From: Vulcanimicrobiota bacterium
GTDB lineage: Bacteria; Vulcanimicrobiota; Vulcanimicrobiia; Eremiobacterales; Eremiobacteraceae
Length of the DNA stretch: 64,000 nt
Assembly (NCBI GenBank): GCA_019235715.1
Contig: JAFAKE010000070.1
Location: 1-64,000, forward strand
Reading direction: 5' to 3'
Numbering within the stretch: the first letter of the stretch is position 1; each line of letters opens with the position of its first letter. This document shows, piece by piece, positions 11,946 through 20,758 of this stretch. The position numbers were made by a program, and so were the translations under genes. The notes below the pieces were generated by a model that saw only the letters and a list, made by a program, of their open reading frames with translations, did no database searches and was not told the origin of the DNA.

Positions 11946-13993
11946 AAAAGCGCGGCCTCGCGCAGTGCCTGGCCGAACACGGTCGGAGCCTTGCGTGAGA
12001 GCGCAGGGTCGCCCGCATCGGGCAGCTGCTTGCGCAGCTCCCACAGCTCGTCGCGAAGCGCCGCAGCCTTTTCGAATTCGAGGCGCGCTGCGGCGGCCTT
12101 CATCTCTTTCTCAAGCTTTTCGATGGTCGCGAGCAGCACGTCGCGCGGCACTTCCTTCAATTGCCTGGTCGCGCTGCGCCGCTTACCGTCGTCGGTGGCG
12201 CCGACGGTCGACAAGATGTCGCGCACCGACTTGAGGATCGACTTCGGATCGATGTTATGCTCTGCGTTGTACGCGAGCTGCTTCGCGCGGCGGCGTTCGG
12301 TCTCGTTGATCGCGCGCTCCATGGACTGCGTGACGTTGTCGGCGTACATCAGCACCGTGCCGCTGACGTGGCGCGCCGCGCGTCCGATCGTCTGGATGAG
12401 CGACGTCTCGGAACGCAGGTACCCTTCTTTGTCCGCGTCCAGAATCGCGACGAGCGAAACCTCCGGCAGATCGAGCCCTTCGCGCAGCAGATTGATGCCG
12501 ACAAGACAGTCGAATTCGCCCAGGCGCAAGTCGCGCAAGATCGCGATGCGTTCGAGCGTGTCGATCTCCGAATGCAGGTAGCGCGCGCGCACCCCCATCT
12601 CGATCAGATAGTCGGTCAGATCCTCGGCCATTTTCTTGGTCAGCGTCGTCACCAGCACGCGTTCGCCGGCGTCCGCTCGCTTGCGCACTTCCTCCATCAG
12701 GTCGTCGACTTGGCCTTTGGTGGGACGCACTTCAACTTTGGGATCGACCAGGCCGGTCGGGCGGATGATCTGCTCAACGACCTGCGTCGCGCGGCGGCGT
12801 TCGTATTCGCCGGGCGTCGCCGAGACGTATACGACCTGATTGATGTGCTTGTCGAACTCTTCAAAGGTGAGCGGCCGGTTGTCGATCGCCGACGGCAACC
12901 GGAATCCGTATTCGACGAGCGCCTCTTTGCGCGAACGATCGCCCTGATACATGCCGTGCACTTGCGGCAGCGTCACGTGCGACTCGTCGACGAACAGCAG
13001 CCAGTCTTCTGGGAAGAAGTCGAGCAAGCAGAACGGCGTCTGGCCGGGCGCGCGCCCGGTGAGATGGCGCGAGTAATTCTCGATGCCGTTGCAGTAGCCG
13101 AGCTCGCGCAGCATCTCGACGTCGTTGCGCGTGCGCAATTCGAGCCGCTGCGCCTCCAGCAGCTTGCTCTCGCGCTTCAAATAAGCAAGGCGTTCTTCCA
13201 GCTCGGCTTCGATGCTGGATATGGCGCGCTTGAGTTTCTCCTCCGGTGTGATGAAATGCTTGGCCGGGAAGATCGTCAGCTCGCCCAGGTCATCGAGCAT
13301 CTCGCCGGTGATCTGGTTGACGCGCGTGATGTGGTCAATCTGATCGCCGAAGAAATCGAGGCGCGTGATGATCTCGTCGTCGACGGCGACGAACTCAAGC
13401 ACGTCGCCGCGCACGCGGAACGTGCCGCGCACCATCGCCAAGTCGTTGCGTGTGTACTGCATGTCGACAAGCTTGCGCAGCAGCTTGTCGCGATCGTACT
13501 CCTGGCCGCGGCGCAGCGACAGCGACATGTCGACGTAGTCCGAGGGCGACCCCAAGCCGAAGATGCACGATACCGATGCGACGATGATCGTGTCGCGCCG
13601 CGTGAGCAGCGACTGGGTAGCCGAGTGGCGTAAGCGCTCGATCTCTTCGTTGACCGATGAATCCTTCTCGATATAGGTGTCGGACGACGGGATGTACGCC
13701 TCGGGTTGATAGTAATCGAAGTACGAGACGAAATATTCGACCGCGTTATTCGGGAAAAACTCTTTGAACTCGCCGCACAGCTGGGCCGCCAACGTCTTGT
13801 TGTGGCACAGCACGAGCGTCGGCTTGCGCACGCGCTCGATCGCCCACGCCATCGTCGCCGTCTTGCCGCTGCCCGTGACGCCGAGCAAGGTCTGGGCGCG
13901 GTCGCCGCGTTCGATGCCGGCAGCGAGCGCGTCGATGGCCTCGGGTTGGTCGCCGGACGGTTTGAATGGGGCTTCGACTTTGAACTGAGGCAT
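11942..13993 (-). CDS. uvrB: UvrABC excinuclease subunit B
   Basis: The protein has 683 residues. It is the damage-verifying helicase-like subunit that recruits UvrC. It has Walker [14 protein letters not shown], the Tyr-rich beta-hairpin region [20 protein letters not shown] used to clamp DNA, the helicase DESH box, SATPGEYE, and helicase C motifs GLDLPEVSL and QTIGRAARH. The C-terminal UVR coiled-coil ([20 protein letters not shown]) binds UvrC. It starts at ATG with AAGGA five bases upstream and is divergent from prs. Confidence 0.97.
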   Translation of the reverse strand: MPQFKVEAPFKPSGDQPEAIDALAAGIERGDRAQTLLGVTGSGKTATMAWAIERVRKPTLVLCHNKTLAAQLCGEFKEFFPNNAVEYFVSYFDYYQPEAYIPSSDTYIEKDSSVNEEIERLRHSATQSLLTRRDTIIVASVSCIFGLGSPSDYVDMSLSLRRGQEYDRDKLLRKLVDMQYTRNDLAMVRGTFRVRGDVLEFVAVDDEIITRLDFFGDQIDHITRVNQITGEMLDDLGELTIFPAKHFITPEEKLKRAISSIEAELEERLAYLKRESKLLEAQRLELRTRNDVEMLRELGYCNGIENYSRHLTGRAPGQTPFCLLDFFPEDWLLFVDESHVTLPQVHGMYQGDRSRKEALVEYGFRLPSAIDNRPLTFEEFDKHINQVVYVSATPGEYERRRATQVVEQIIRPTGLVDPKVEVRPTKGQVDDLMEEVRKRADAGERVLVTTLTKKMAEDLTDYLIEMGVRARYLHSEIDTLERIAILRDLRLGEFDCLVGINLLREGLDLPEVSLVAILDADKEGYLRSETSLIQTIGRAARHVSGTVLMYADNVTQSMERAINETERRRAKQLAYNAEHNIDPKSILKSVRDILSTVGATDDGKRRSATRQLKEVPRDVLLATIEKLEKEMKAAAARLEFEKAAALRDELWELRKQLPDAGDPALSRKAPTVFGQALREAALF

Positions 13994-14065
13994 TGGTTCC
14001 TTATGGTGACTGCATGGAGGACCGCCGCGCAGCGTGCGGGGGGTCGAACTGCTATATTCGGAGAA

Positions 14066-14106
14066 CGAGCGTATGGGCCTTCGGGCCCATCTTCACCTAA
14101 CGCTCG
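14066..14106 (+). promoter_or_regulatory. Two-stem structured leader upstream of prs
   Basis: An outer 7-bp stem (CGAGCGT at 14066-14072, ACGCTCG at 14100-14106) encloses a second perfect 7-bp stem (ATGGGCC / GGCCCAT) capped by a TTCG tetraloop and a single-stranded CTTCACCTA. It ends just before the GGGAG ribosome binding site and the prs ATG at 14123. It could act as an attenuator or translation-control element, or as a terminator facing the divergent uvrB promoter; there is no T-tract on the prs side. Confidence 0.5.
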
Positions 14107-14122
14107 ATGGGAGACCGCTGTT

Positions 14123-15223
14123 ATGGCTACGGCAAAACCGGTCCTCTTCTCCGGCAATTCCAATCGCGCGCTCGCCGTTGAGATCGCGCACATCATGGGC
14201 ACGCACGTCGGCAAAGCGCTCGTCACGACGTTTGCCAACGAAGAGTGCCGCATTGAGATCCACGAAAACGTCCGCGGCGCGGACGCGTTCGTGATCCAAT
14301 CGATCTGCAAGCCGCCGGAACCCGGCCGCTCTGTGAACGATTCGCTCATGGAGATGCTGCTCATGATCGACGCGCTGCGGCGCGCATCCGCGTACCGGAT
14401 CACCGCGGTGATCCCGTACTATGGCTACGCCAAACAAGACAAAAAGACCAAAGGCCGCGAGCCGATCTCGGCTAAGCTGGTCGCCAATCTCCTGACGACG
14501 GCCGGCGTGCAGCGTATCCTCACCGTCGACCTGCACGCGGCCCAGATCCAAGGCTTCTTCGACGATCCGGTAGATAATTTGACCGCCAGCTTCATCTTGG
14601 CCAACCACCTGATCAACACCAAGAAGCTGCGCGGGCCGGGCGTCGTCGTCGTGTCGCCGGACGCCGGCGGCGTGGCGCGCGCCGAGGCGTTCGCCAAGAA
14701 GCTGCAATCATCGGTGGCGATCGTGTTCAAGCGCCGCCCGCGCCCCGACGTCAACGAAGTCAGCGAAGTCGTCGGCGATCTCAAGGGCAAGACCGCCGTC
14801 ATCATCGACGACATGATCTCGACGGGCGGCACGCTTGTCAAAGCGTCCGAGGCGCTGCTCGAGCGTGGCGCGACGTCGGTGATCACCTGCGCCACGCACG
14901 GCATTTTCGCCGCCGGCGCAGCGAAGAAGCTCAACGATTCGCCGATCACCGAGATCGTAGTCACAAACACCGTGCCGGTGCCCGAGGACATCCGCGGCGA
15001 TAAGATCAAAGTGCTGTCGGTCGGAAGGCTGCTCGCCGAAACGATTCGGCGTATCTCGGCCAACCGTTCAGTTTCCGAGCTCTACAACGATCAAGAGCGC
15101 ACCCTCGGGCAAGACGGCGCAGAAGATCAATCGCTCTTCAGCCTCGGCGCATCGGACTCGGCGCCTGAGACGCAGCATGCCGACGTTCGCGATGTCGCGC
15201 TCGAACCGACGAGAAAGGGATAA
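14123..15223 (+). CDS. prs: Ribose-phosphate pyrophosphokinase (PRPP synthetase)
   Basis: The protein has 366 residues from the ATG with GGGAG upstream. It makes PRPP from ribose 5-phosphate and ATP for purine, pyrimidine, His, Trp and NAD synthesis. Visible are FANEECRIEI, PYYGYAKQDKK, the DLHAAQIQGFF flexible/active loop region, VVSPDAGG and the PRPP-binding loop VIIDDMISTGGT. Family members are usually about 315 residues; this one has an extra C-terminal tail of about 45 mostly polar and acidic residues. The stop and the rplY start share a base (TAATG). PRPP feeds the pyrE reaction encoded in the convergent operon nearby. Confidence 0.96.
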   Translation: MATAKPVLFSGNSNRALAVEIAHIMGTHVGKALVTTFANEECRIEIHENVRGADAFVIQSICKPPEPGRSVNDSLMEMLLMIDALRRASAYRITAVIPYYGYAKQDKKTKGREPISAKLVANLLTTAGVQRILTVDLHAAQIQGFFDDPVDNLTASFILANHLINTKKLRGPGVVVVSPDAGGVARAEAFAKKLQSSVAIVFKRRPRPDVNEVSEVVGDLKGKTAVIIDDMISTGGTLVKASEALLERGATSVITCATHGIFAAGAAKKLNDSPITEIVVTNTVPVPEDIRGDKIKVLSVGRLLAETIRRISANRSVSELYNDQERTLGQDGAEDQSLFSLGASDSAPETQHADVRDVALEPTRKG

Positions 15224-15879
15224 TGGACAGCATCACGATCACCGCAAAGCCGCGGTCGGAAACCGGCAGGCATGCGGTCAACAAATTGCGCCACGAGGGC
15301 AAAGTCCCCGGCGTCGTGTACGGGCATCAGTTCAACGAGCCGCTGCCCATCGTCTTTGAGGCGAAGGATTTGCGCCACGTATTGACCGGGCACAACATCA
15401 ACTCCGTGTTCACGCTTGAAGTCGAGGGCCGCAGGCCGACGCCGGTGATGGTGCACGAGCGTCAGCACGACGTGCTCGATCACCGCCTCATCCACATCGA
15501 CCTGTACGCGGTCGATATGGCCGAGGCCGTCGAAGCGAACGTGTCGGTCCAGACAGTCGGCAACGCGCCGGGCGTCAAGGAAGGCGGCGTGCTCGACATC
15601 GTACTGCGCGAGATCGCAGTGGAAGCGCTGCCCGGTTCGATTCCCGACCGCATCGAGATCGACATCTCCGCGCTCGGCATCGGCGACAACGTTCACGTGC
15701 GCGACCTGCGCGTGGCCGATGGTGTGAAGATCATCGAGGATCCCGACGAGATCGTGCTGTCGGTGCTTGCGCCGCAGAAGGCCGAGGAGGAAGTCCCGGC
15801 GGTTGTGGGCGCGGAGATCGCGCAGCCCGAGCTTATCGGCGAGAAGAAACCGGCCGAAGAAGAGACACCGGAGGCTTAG
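15223..15879 (+). CDS. rplY: 50S ribosomal protein L25/TL5 (Ctc family)
   Basis: The protein has 218 residues, the long two-domain form. The N-terminal L25 beta-barrel (about 1-95) binds 5S rRNA, with the family start ITAKPRSETGRHAVNKLRHEGKVPGVVYG. The C-terminal TL5 domain ends in an acidic Glu/Pro tail. It starts in the last base of the prs stop and is followed by pth. The prs-rplY(ctc)-pth order is a widely conserved bacterial cluster. Confidence 0.95.
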   Translation: MDSITITAKPRSETGRHAVNKLRHEGKVPGVVYGHQFNEPLPIVFEAKDLRHVLTGHNINSVFTLEVEGRRPTPVMVHERQHDVLDHRLIHIDLYAVDMAEAVEANVSVQTVGNAPGVKEGGVLDIVLREIAVEALPGSIPDRIEIDISALGIGDNVHVRDLRVADGVKIIEDPDEIVLSVLAPQKAEEEVPAVVGAEIAQPELIGEKKPAEEETPEA

Positions 15880-15918
15880 CCGGCGCGCCGGTCAGACGAG
15901 GCACACACGCCCCGGAAT

Positions 15919-16494
15919 CTGCGCCTCATCGTGGGGCTCGGCAATCCGGGGCGTTCGTATGCGCGCACGCGGCACAATATCGGTTTTCGCGTCCTCGAGA
16001 CGCTGGCCGAAAAGCACGCCGCGCCGCCATGGCGCACGCGCTTCCATGCGCGCGTGACGCAATTCGGAGACCTGAGCGCGCTGCTTGCGATGCCGCAGAC
16101 TTACATGAATGCGTCAGGCGAGAGCGTCGCGGATATGGTCGCGTATCACAAGGTCGCCATGAAGAACGTCTTCGTCGTCGTCGACGACGCCAATCTACCG
16201 TTCGGGCGGTTGCGCCTGCGGCGTTCGGGCAGCGACGGCGGCCACAACGGTTTGAAGTCCGTCATTGAAATGCTTGGCTCGACCGCCTTTCCGCGGTTGC
16301 GCTGCGGCATCGGCCGTCAAGACGGCGATCTTATCGACCATGTCATCACGGCGTTTAGCAAAGCCGAAGAGCGAGCGCTGCCCGAAATCATCGACCGCTG
16401 CGTCGCCGGCATCGAGACGTTCTTGGATGCCGGCGTTGAGGCGGCGATCGCGCTCATCAATGCGGCAGGCGGAGACGCGCCCGCATCCGGGTAA
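15919..16494 (+). CDS. pth: Peptidyl-tRNA hydrolase
   Basis: It releases peptides from prematurely dissociated peptidyl-tRNA. Family motifs are VGLGNPGRSYARTRHNIGF with the catalytic His and Asn region, FGDLSALLAMPQTYMNASGES, VVDDANLPFGRLRLRRSGSDGGHNGLKS, and FPRLRCGIGR. The first beta-strand (RLIVGLGNPG) begins upstream of the GTG at 15931. The frame has no ATG, GTG or TTG between the rplY stop and that point, only CTG at 15919, which gives MRLIVGLGNPG. I chose CTG because the strand is needed for the fold. Length is then 191 residues, which is normal. Confidence 0.92.
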   Translation: MRLIVGLGNPGRSYARTRHNIGFRVLETLAEKHAAPPWRTRFHARVTQFGDLSALLAMPQTYMNASGESVADMVAYHKVAMKNVFVVVDDANLPFGRLRLRRSGSDGGHNGLKSVIEMLGSTAFPRLRCGIGRQDGDLIDHVITAFSKAEERALPEIIDRCVAGIETFLDAGVEAAIALINAAGGDAPASG

Positions 16495-16517
16495 TATACA
16501 AGAGCGTGCAGGATGTG

Positions 16518-16733
16518 ATGCCTCAACTCGGCCGATGGCTCGTGGTGGCGGGCGTGATACTCATCCTACTCGGTGCCGCATTCATCTTCGCAAAGCCGCT
16601 GCATCTCGGTTCGTTGCCCGGTGATGTGACCTTCGGCGGCAAGGGATGGCAGGTCAGCCTGCTGCTCGGCACTTCGCTGCTGCTCTCGATCCTCTTCACG
16701 CTCGCGCTCAATCTGCTGTTTAGGCGGCGTTGA
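16518..16733 (+). CDS. DUF2905 family small membrane protein
   Basis: The protein has 71 residues with two transmembrane helices separated by the family signature LGSLPGDVTFGGKGW, which matches DUF2905. The function is unknown. A GTG four codons upstream (16506) is an alternative start. It lies between pth and the amino-acid-kinase-like gene in a presumed operon with prs-rplY-pth. Confidence 0.85.
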   Translation: MPQLGRWLVVAGVILILLGAAFIFAKPLHLGSLPGDVTFGGKGWQVSLLLGTSLLLSILFTLALNLLFRRR

Positions 16734-16756
16734 TATGCCGATGAGCTGGTAGAGCG

Positions 16757-17482
16757 ATGTCCGGCGTTTTCGAAGACCCCGATCCGCAGTCGCTGCCGAC
16801 CTGCAAACCGTTTGTTGGCCGGCCGTTCGTCGTACGCGTCGATGAGTCGGCAGTGTCCTCGCCGACGTTCGCCGCCGACATCGTCTTCATGCGGCGCATC
16901 GGCGTTCGGCCGGTCCTCATCCATGACGTCGGCGCGCGCGAGCCGGCGCAATGGCTCATCGGCAGCATCAACCGCGTCGGCGGCGCCGCGGTTGGACTCG
17001 ATGGCCTTGCGGCCAGCACACTCACCGCTTCTGCCGGCGAAAGCGGCGCGGTAGAATTGCGCGGCGTCAACGCGGCGCTGCTGCATCTCTTGCTCGAGCA
17101 AGGCTATATTCCGGTGATCGCTTCGCAGGGTTCGGCGATTTCGGGCGCGCCGTTGACGGTCGACGTCGATGAGGCCGCGCGCGCGCTGGCCGGTGCGATC
17201 GGCGCGATTCGACTGCTCTTCGGGTCGCAGCCTGGCGGCATACCCTCCGATGACAGCGGCGTCATTGAAGAGCTGACGTCTTCGGAGGCGCTAGCCTTGG
17301 TCGCCAGCGGCGGCCTGTCGTCCGATCTTGCTACGCGCTTGAGCGCGGCAGCGCTTGGCGTTCGTGCCGGCGTCGACGCTGCGCAGATCCTCGATCTCTC
17401 GACCGCTCATGCCGCGATCGTCGAATTGCTCACCGCGCAACACCTCGGCACGCAGATCATTTCGAATATCCTAGTCGGCTGA
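16757..17482 (+). CDS. Degenerate amino-acid kinase, N-acetylglutamate kinase-like
   Basis: The protein has 241 residues. The overall order matches ArgB: PFVGRPFVVRVDESA at the N-terminus, FAADIVFMRRIGVRPVLIHDVG, a hydrophobic middle, and LLTAQHLGTQII at the end where ArgB has its LLT-x-x-x-GT motif. But the ArgB phosphate-binding residues are altered: the N-terminal Lys-Tyr-Gly-Gly element is Arg-Val-Asp-Glu, and the HGGGP glycine loop is HDVGA. It is also shorter than ArgB, which usually has about 260-300 residues. This suggests loss of kinase activity or a changed role, perhaps binding an amino acid or nucleotide. It is the last gene of the prs cluster. Confidence 0.6.
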   Translation: MSGVFEDPDPQSLPTCKPFVGRPFVVRVDESAVSSPTFAADIVFMRRIGVRPVLIHDVGAREPAQWLIGSINRVGGAAVGLDGLAASTLTASAGESGAVELRGVNAALLHLLLEQGYIPVIASQGSAISGAPLTVDVDEAARALAGAIGAIRLLFGSQPGGIPSDDSGVIEELTSSEALALVASGGLSSDLATRLSAAALGVRAGVDAAQILDLSTAHAAIVELLTAQHLGTQIISNILVG

Positions 17483-17487
17483 CGTTT

Positions 17488-17757
17488 TCATCTCTTGAAC
17501 GCATCGCTCGCTTGTCGCGCATTGATGACCACAAGGATCGAGGCGCTTGTCGCTAATAACGCCAGGGCGACCAAATAGTAGAGATTTGAAGTCAGGCCGA
17601 AAGCGCCGACGATCAAGGCCGCGCCTAGCAGCAAGACGAGAGCCCGAGTCGAGGGCCAAAATATCTGCCGCAGAGGTGGTAGGAACAGCAGCGATGTTGC
17701 GCCGGCCACTGCAATCCCGCCGAGCAAGAATGGCACAATGATCTCCGCTACGATCAC
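17488..17757 (-). CDS. Small three-TM membrane protein, hypothetical
   Basis: The protein has 89 residues from a GTG that overlaps the stop of the metallophosphoesterase as GTGA; a longer frame start at 17793 would overlap more. Three hydrophobic segments are predicted (about 1-28, 38-55 and 58-75) with a short basic tail. No family is recognised. It is the last gene of the pyrimidine operon and ends five bases from the convergent kinase-like gene. Confidence 0.7.
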   Translation of the reverse strand: MIVAEIIVPFLLGGIAVAGATSLLFLPPLRQIFWPSTRALVLLLGAALIVGAFGLTSNLYYLVALALLATSASILVVINARQASDAFKR

Positions 17758-18476
17758 GATCGGAGCTCGAATATGGCTTTGTAGGGATCCCAACCAGGGT
17801 TTTCACCCGCGTATCCGCGCGGATTGCTGATCACACGGCTGGCGCCGATGTTGTAGTCTACAGGATCATGCATATGGCCGTGTATCCACAGTTGTGGTTG
17901 CAGGCGGTGCACGAGTGCGTCGAGATCGCTCGCGAAAAAGCCGTTAAGCGGCGAGCCGGCAAAGCGCGGATGTTGACTGCCAAACGACGGCGCCGTATGC
18001 GTCACCACGACGACGTGCTGCACGTCTCGCGGGTAGTCGCGCTCGAGCCAAGCGACGCCATGCTTGTGAAGCGCCATAAGATCGTCAACCGTCACCCCGT
18101 GCATGTCGAAGTGCTTGAGCACGCGCGCGACGGCCGGCGCATCGCGGCCACCGCGCATATCGGTCCACAGATTGGCGCCCAGAAAGGCGACGCCGCCGAT
18201 GTCAATACGCTCTTCCTCGAGCAGATGCACATTGGCAAACGGTTTGACCGCCTCGCGAAATGCGGGCAGCACCTCGCCGAACCGCTTGCGATCGAATTCG
18301 TGGTTGCCGAGCACGGCGACGACAGGTATGTTTGAAGGCAGCGACCCGAACCAGCGGCCAAAAGAGGCGGGTTCGTCGTGCGTATCGCCTGCGACGACGA
18401 GGACGTCGGCCTGCGGTTCAAACGGCGCCAGCGGATGCTCTTCTAAATGAAGATCCGAGACGATCTGGACCTTCAA
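17754..18476 (-). CDS. Metallophosphoesterase (calcineurin-like)
   Basis: The protein has 240 residues. All dinuclear-metal motifs are present: D-x-H in VSDLHLEEH, GD in VVAGDTHD, GNHE, VVTHTAP and the G-H-x-H motif HGHMHD. The substrate is not evident; nucleotide or phosphodiester hydrolysis is typical of the family. Homology begins at KVQIVSDLH, so the TTG at 18476, overlapping the pyrE TGA as TTGA, is the best start. It is the fifth gene of the pyr operon, so it is probably expressed with UMP synthesis, which could mean nucleotide overflow control, though this is only inference. Confidence 0.88.
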   Translation of the reverse strand: MKVQIVSDLHLEEHPLAPFEPQADVLVVAGDTHDEPASFGRWFGSLPSNIPVVAVLGNHEFDRKRFGEVLPAFREAVKPFANVHLLEEERIDIGGVAFLGANLWTDMRGGRDAPAVARVLKHFDMHGVTVDDLMALHKHGVAWLERDYPRDVQHVVVVTHTAPSFGSQHPRFAGSPLNGFFASDLDALVHRLQPQLWIHGHMHDPVDYNIGASRVISNPRGYAGENPGWDPYKAIFELRS

Positions 18477-19042
18477 GATGCGCGGCGGCTGCCCGGGTCT
18501 GAAATTGGCGTGCCCTGTTCGCACAGCGCGCATTCGTCAGGCGCAAAATCGCGCAGCGGCAGATCGAGCAGTGCGGTGACCGGCAATGGCAGAGATGGCT
18601 TGCCGCGCTTGACGACCGCGCCGATAGCCACAAGCTCGCCGCCGGCGCGCTTCACGACCTCGATCACCTCCGCCACCGACTTGCCCGTCGTCATCACGTC
18701 CTCGATCACGGCTACGCGCTCGCCGGGCGCGATCGCGAATCCGCGGCGCAAGACCGGCACGCCGGCCTCTTTCTCGACGAAGATGTCGCGCACGCCGAGC
18801 GCCTTCGCGACGACGTAACCGGGGATGATGCCGCCGACGGCGGCACTGACCACGACCTGAGGCTTCGATGAACGCAACAGGTCAGCGAGCGCGCCGCATA
18901 CGGCTTCGGCAGTCGGCGGGTCTTCAAAGATGCGAAATTTCTGGATGAAGCGATCGCTGTGCAGACCCGACGAGAGCACGAAGTGGCCTGATAGCATTGC
19001 ACCGCGCTGCTCGAGCAGCGCAAGCACCTCTCGCGGCGTCAT
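18473..19042 (-). CDS. pyrE: Orotate phosphoribosyltransferase
   Basis: The protein has 189 residues from the ATG one base after the pyrF stop. It joins orotate and PRPP to make OMP. The PRPP-binding loop is AVIEDVMTTGKS, and the N-terminal region GHFVLSSGLHSDRFIQKF and the loop residues around FVEKEAG are typical. The C-terminal Cys pair (CALC) is an extension seen in some bacterial PyrE forms. It sits between pyrF and the metallophosphoesterase. Confidence 0.95.
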   Translation of the reverse strand: MTPREVLALLEQRGAMLSGHFVLSSGLHSDRFIQKFRIFEDPPTAEAVCGALADLLRSSKPQVVVSAAVGGIIPGYVVAKALGVRDIFVEKEAGVPVLRRGFAIAPGERVAVIEDVMTTGKSVAEVIEVVKRAGGELVAIGAVVKRGKPSLPLPVTALLDLPLRDFAPDECALCEQGTPISDPGSRRAS

Positions 19043-19043
19043 C

Positions 19044-19763
19044 TCAGATCGCGGGAAGCGGCTTGATAGCGCGCAGCTCAGCCTGGATCGCCGCGGCGGC
19101 GGCCGCGGGATCTGCAGCGGCCGTGATTGGACGGCCCACGACGATGAAGTCCGCTCCAGCAATCGCGGCCTCCATCGGCGTTGCGACGCGGCGCTGGTCG
19201 TCTGCGGTCTTGCCCGCCGGCCGGATGCCTGGACAGACGGTGAGCAACGAGTCCGCCGCGCGCGCCATCACGAGAGACACCTCGTCTACCGCACAGACAA
19301 CGCCGTCGATGCGGTTGCGCGCGGCCAATTCTGCCCGCACTGCGACGAGCTCGTGCGGGTCGAGGTCCTCACCGGCCAGCACGAGTTCTTCCTTAGATAA
19401 GCTGGTCAGCACGGTGACCGCGAGCAGCCGCATAGAGCCGCCCGCGCTCTTTGACTCGTCCCGCGCGCGTGCCGCTGCCGCCAGCATGTCGCCGCCACCC
19501 GACGCGTGCACGGTCAGCATGTCGGGCTTATAGCGCGCAAGTGACTGCACGCCGGCGTACACCGTGTTTGGGATATCGAGCAGTTTAAGATCGAGGAAAA
19601 CATGCGAACCGCGCGCCCGCAGCGCCTCGATGATGCGCTCGCCGTATGCGTAAAACGCCTGGTAGCCGACTTTGTACCAGTTCGCGACCGCACACGTCTT
19701 GTCGACGATCGCGCTCGCGCGCTCGAACGTCGGCTCATCCAGCGCGACGATCAGCTCTGTCAT
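19044..19763 (-). CDS. pyrF: Orotidine 5'-phosphate decarboxylase
   Basis: The protein has 239 residues. It catalyses the last step to UMP. The TIM barrel begins with IVALDEP, the catalytic K-D-x-K-x-x-D array is seen in FLDLKLLDIPNTV, and the phosphate-binding end has VCPGIRP and FIVVGRPITAA. The start ATG overlaps the pyrD stop as ATGA, indicating coupling. Confidence 0.96.
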   Translation of the reverse strand: MTELIVALDEPTFERASAIVDKTCAVANWYKVGYQAFYAYGERIIEALRARGSHVFLDLKLLDIPNTVYAGVQSLARYKPDMLTVHASGGGDMLAAAARARDESKSAGGSMRLLAVTVLTSLSKEELVLAGEDLDPHELVAVRAELAARNRIDGVVCAVDEVSLVMARAADSLLTVCPGIRPAGKTADDQRRVATPMEAAIAGADFIVVGRPITAAADPAAAAAAIQAELRAIKPLPAI

Positions 19764-20758
19764 CTCGAGACCCCCAGACGCTGCGGCCTGCGATCGGCGG
19801 GCCAGCGCTTGCCGGCGAATCCCGGGTTTGCCAAGCCGGTCAGCGCTCGCACGCTTGCAAAACCGCGGCGGCGCGCTTCCTCGGCGATCGCATCGCGCAC
19901 GTGCGCCGCCACAAGCGGATCGCGGAAGTTGGCCGTGCCGATGGCGACCGCCGACGCACCGGCCATCATGAGTTCGAGCGCATCGCGCCCGGTCTCAATG
20001 CCGCCCATGCCGATGATCGGGATGCGCACGGTCTGCGCGGACTCCCAGACCTGGTAGACGGCGACCGGCCGGATCGCGGGTCCAGTCAAGCCGCCGGTAC
20101 CGTTGGCCAGTGTCGGCCGTGCTCTTTCAACGTCGATCGCCATCGCGCGCAGCGAGTTCACAAGCGAGATAGCGTCGGCGCCGGCTTCTTCTGCCGCGCG
20201 CGCGATCGGCCGAATATCCGCGACGTTGGGCGTCAGCTTGGCGATGACCGGCAGCTTGACGCGCCGCTTGACGGCGGCGACGACCGCGTCGGTCGTCCGT
20301 GGGTCGACCGCAAAGCATTCACCTTCGCTGTCCACGTTCGGACATGAAACGTCGAGCTCGATCGCCGCCACGCCTGGAAGGCCGTCGATCGCCGACGCGA
20401 CGTCAACGAATTCGCCGACGGTGAAACCGGCGGCGCTGGCGATGACGACGGTCGGCACCGACGAGAGCTTGGGCGCTTCATGCGCGACGAAATAGTCGAT
20501 GCCGGGGCCTTCCAAACCGATCGCGTTGAGCATGCCCGCCGGCGTAAGGGCGATGCGCGGCATCGCATTGCCAAGGCGCGGCTCGCGCGTGACGCTCTTG
20601 AGCGTGATCGCGCCGTACGCGCTGATGTCGACCACGCGCCCGAATTCGGCGCCGCGATTGTAGCAGCCGCTCGCCGCGATCGTCGGGTTTGTCAGCGTCA
20701 CGCCGCCGATATCGACGCTGAGGTCGATGTTCGCCGGCGCACCGTTGCTCGCGCTCAC
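19760..20758 (-). CDS. pyrD: Dihydroorotate dehydrogenase, class 1B catalytic subunit
   Basis: The protein has 332 residues. It oxidises dihydroorotate to orotate with FMN. The base Cys lies in VSCPNVD, and the FMN-binding end has IPIIGMGGIETGRDALELMMAGASAVAIGTANF. Adjacent pyrK with an Fe-S cluster makes this the NAD+-linked 1B type, which is cytoplasmic. The C-terminus runs about 20 basic, Pro-rich residues past the barrel. It starts at GTG in the pyrK stop (GTGA). Confidence 0.95.
   Translation of the reverse strand: MSASNGAPANIDLSVDIGGVTLTNPTIAASGCYNRGAEFGRVVDISAYGAITLKSVTREPRLGNAMPRIALTPAGMLNAIGLEGPGIDYFVAHEAPKLSSVPTVVIASAAGFTVGEFVDVASAIDGLPGVAAIELDVSCPNVDSEGECFAVDPRTTDAVVAAVKRRVKLPVIAKLTPNVADIRPIARAAEEAGADAISLVNSLRAMAIDVERARPTLANGTGGLTGPAIRPVAVYQVWESAQTVRIPIIGMGGIETGRDALELMMAGASAVAIGTANFRDPLVAAHVRDAIAEEARRRGFASVRALTGLANPGFAGKRWPADRRPQRLGVSR

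Noticed and set aside
12161..13633. 490-codon plus-strand frame opposite uvrB
   Set aside because: Antisense shadow of a well-supported uvrB; composition is typical of reversed GC-rich coding DNA.
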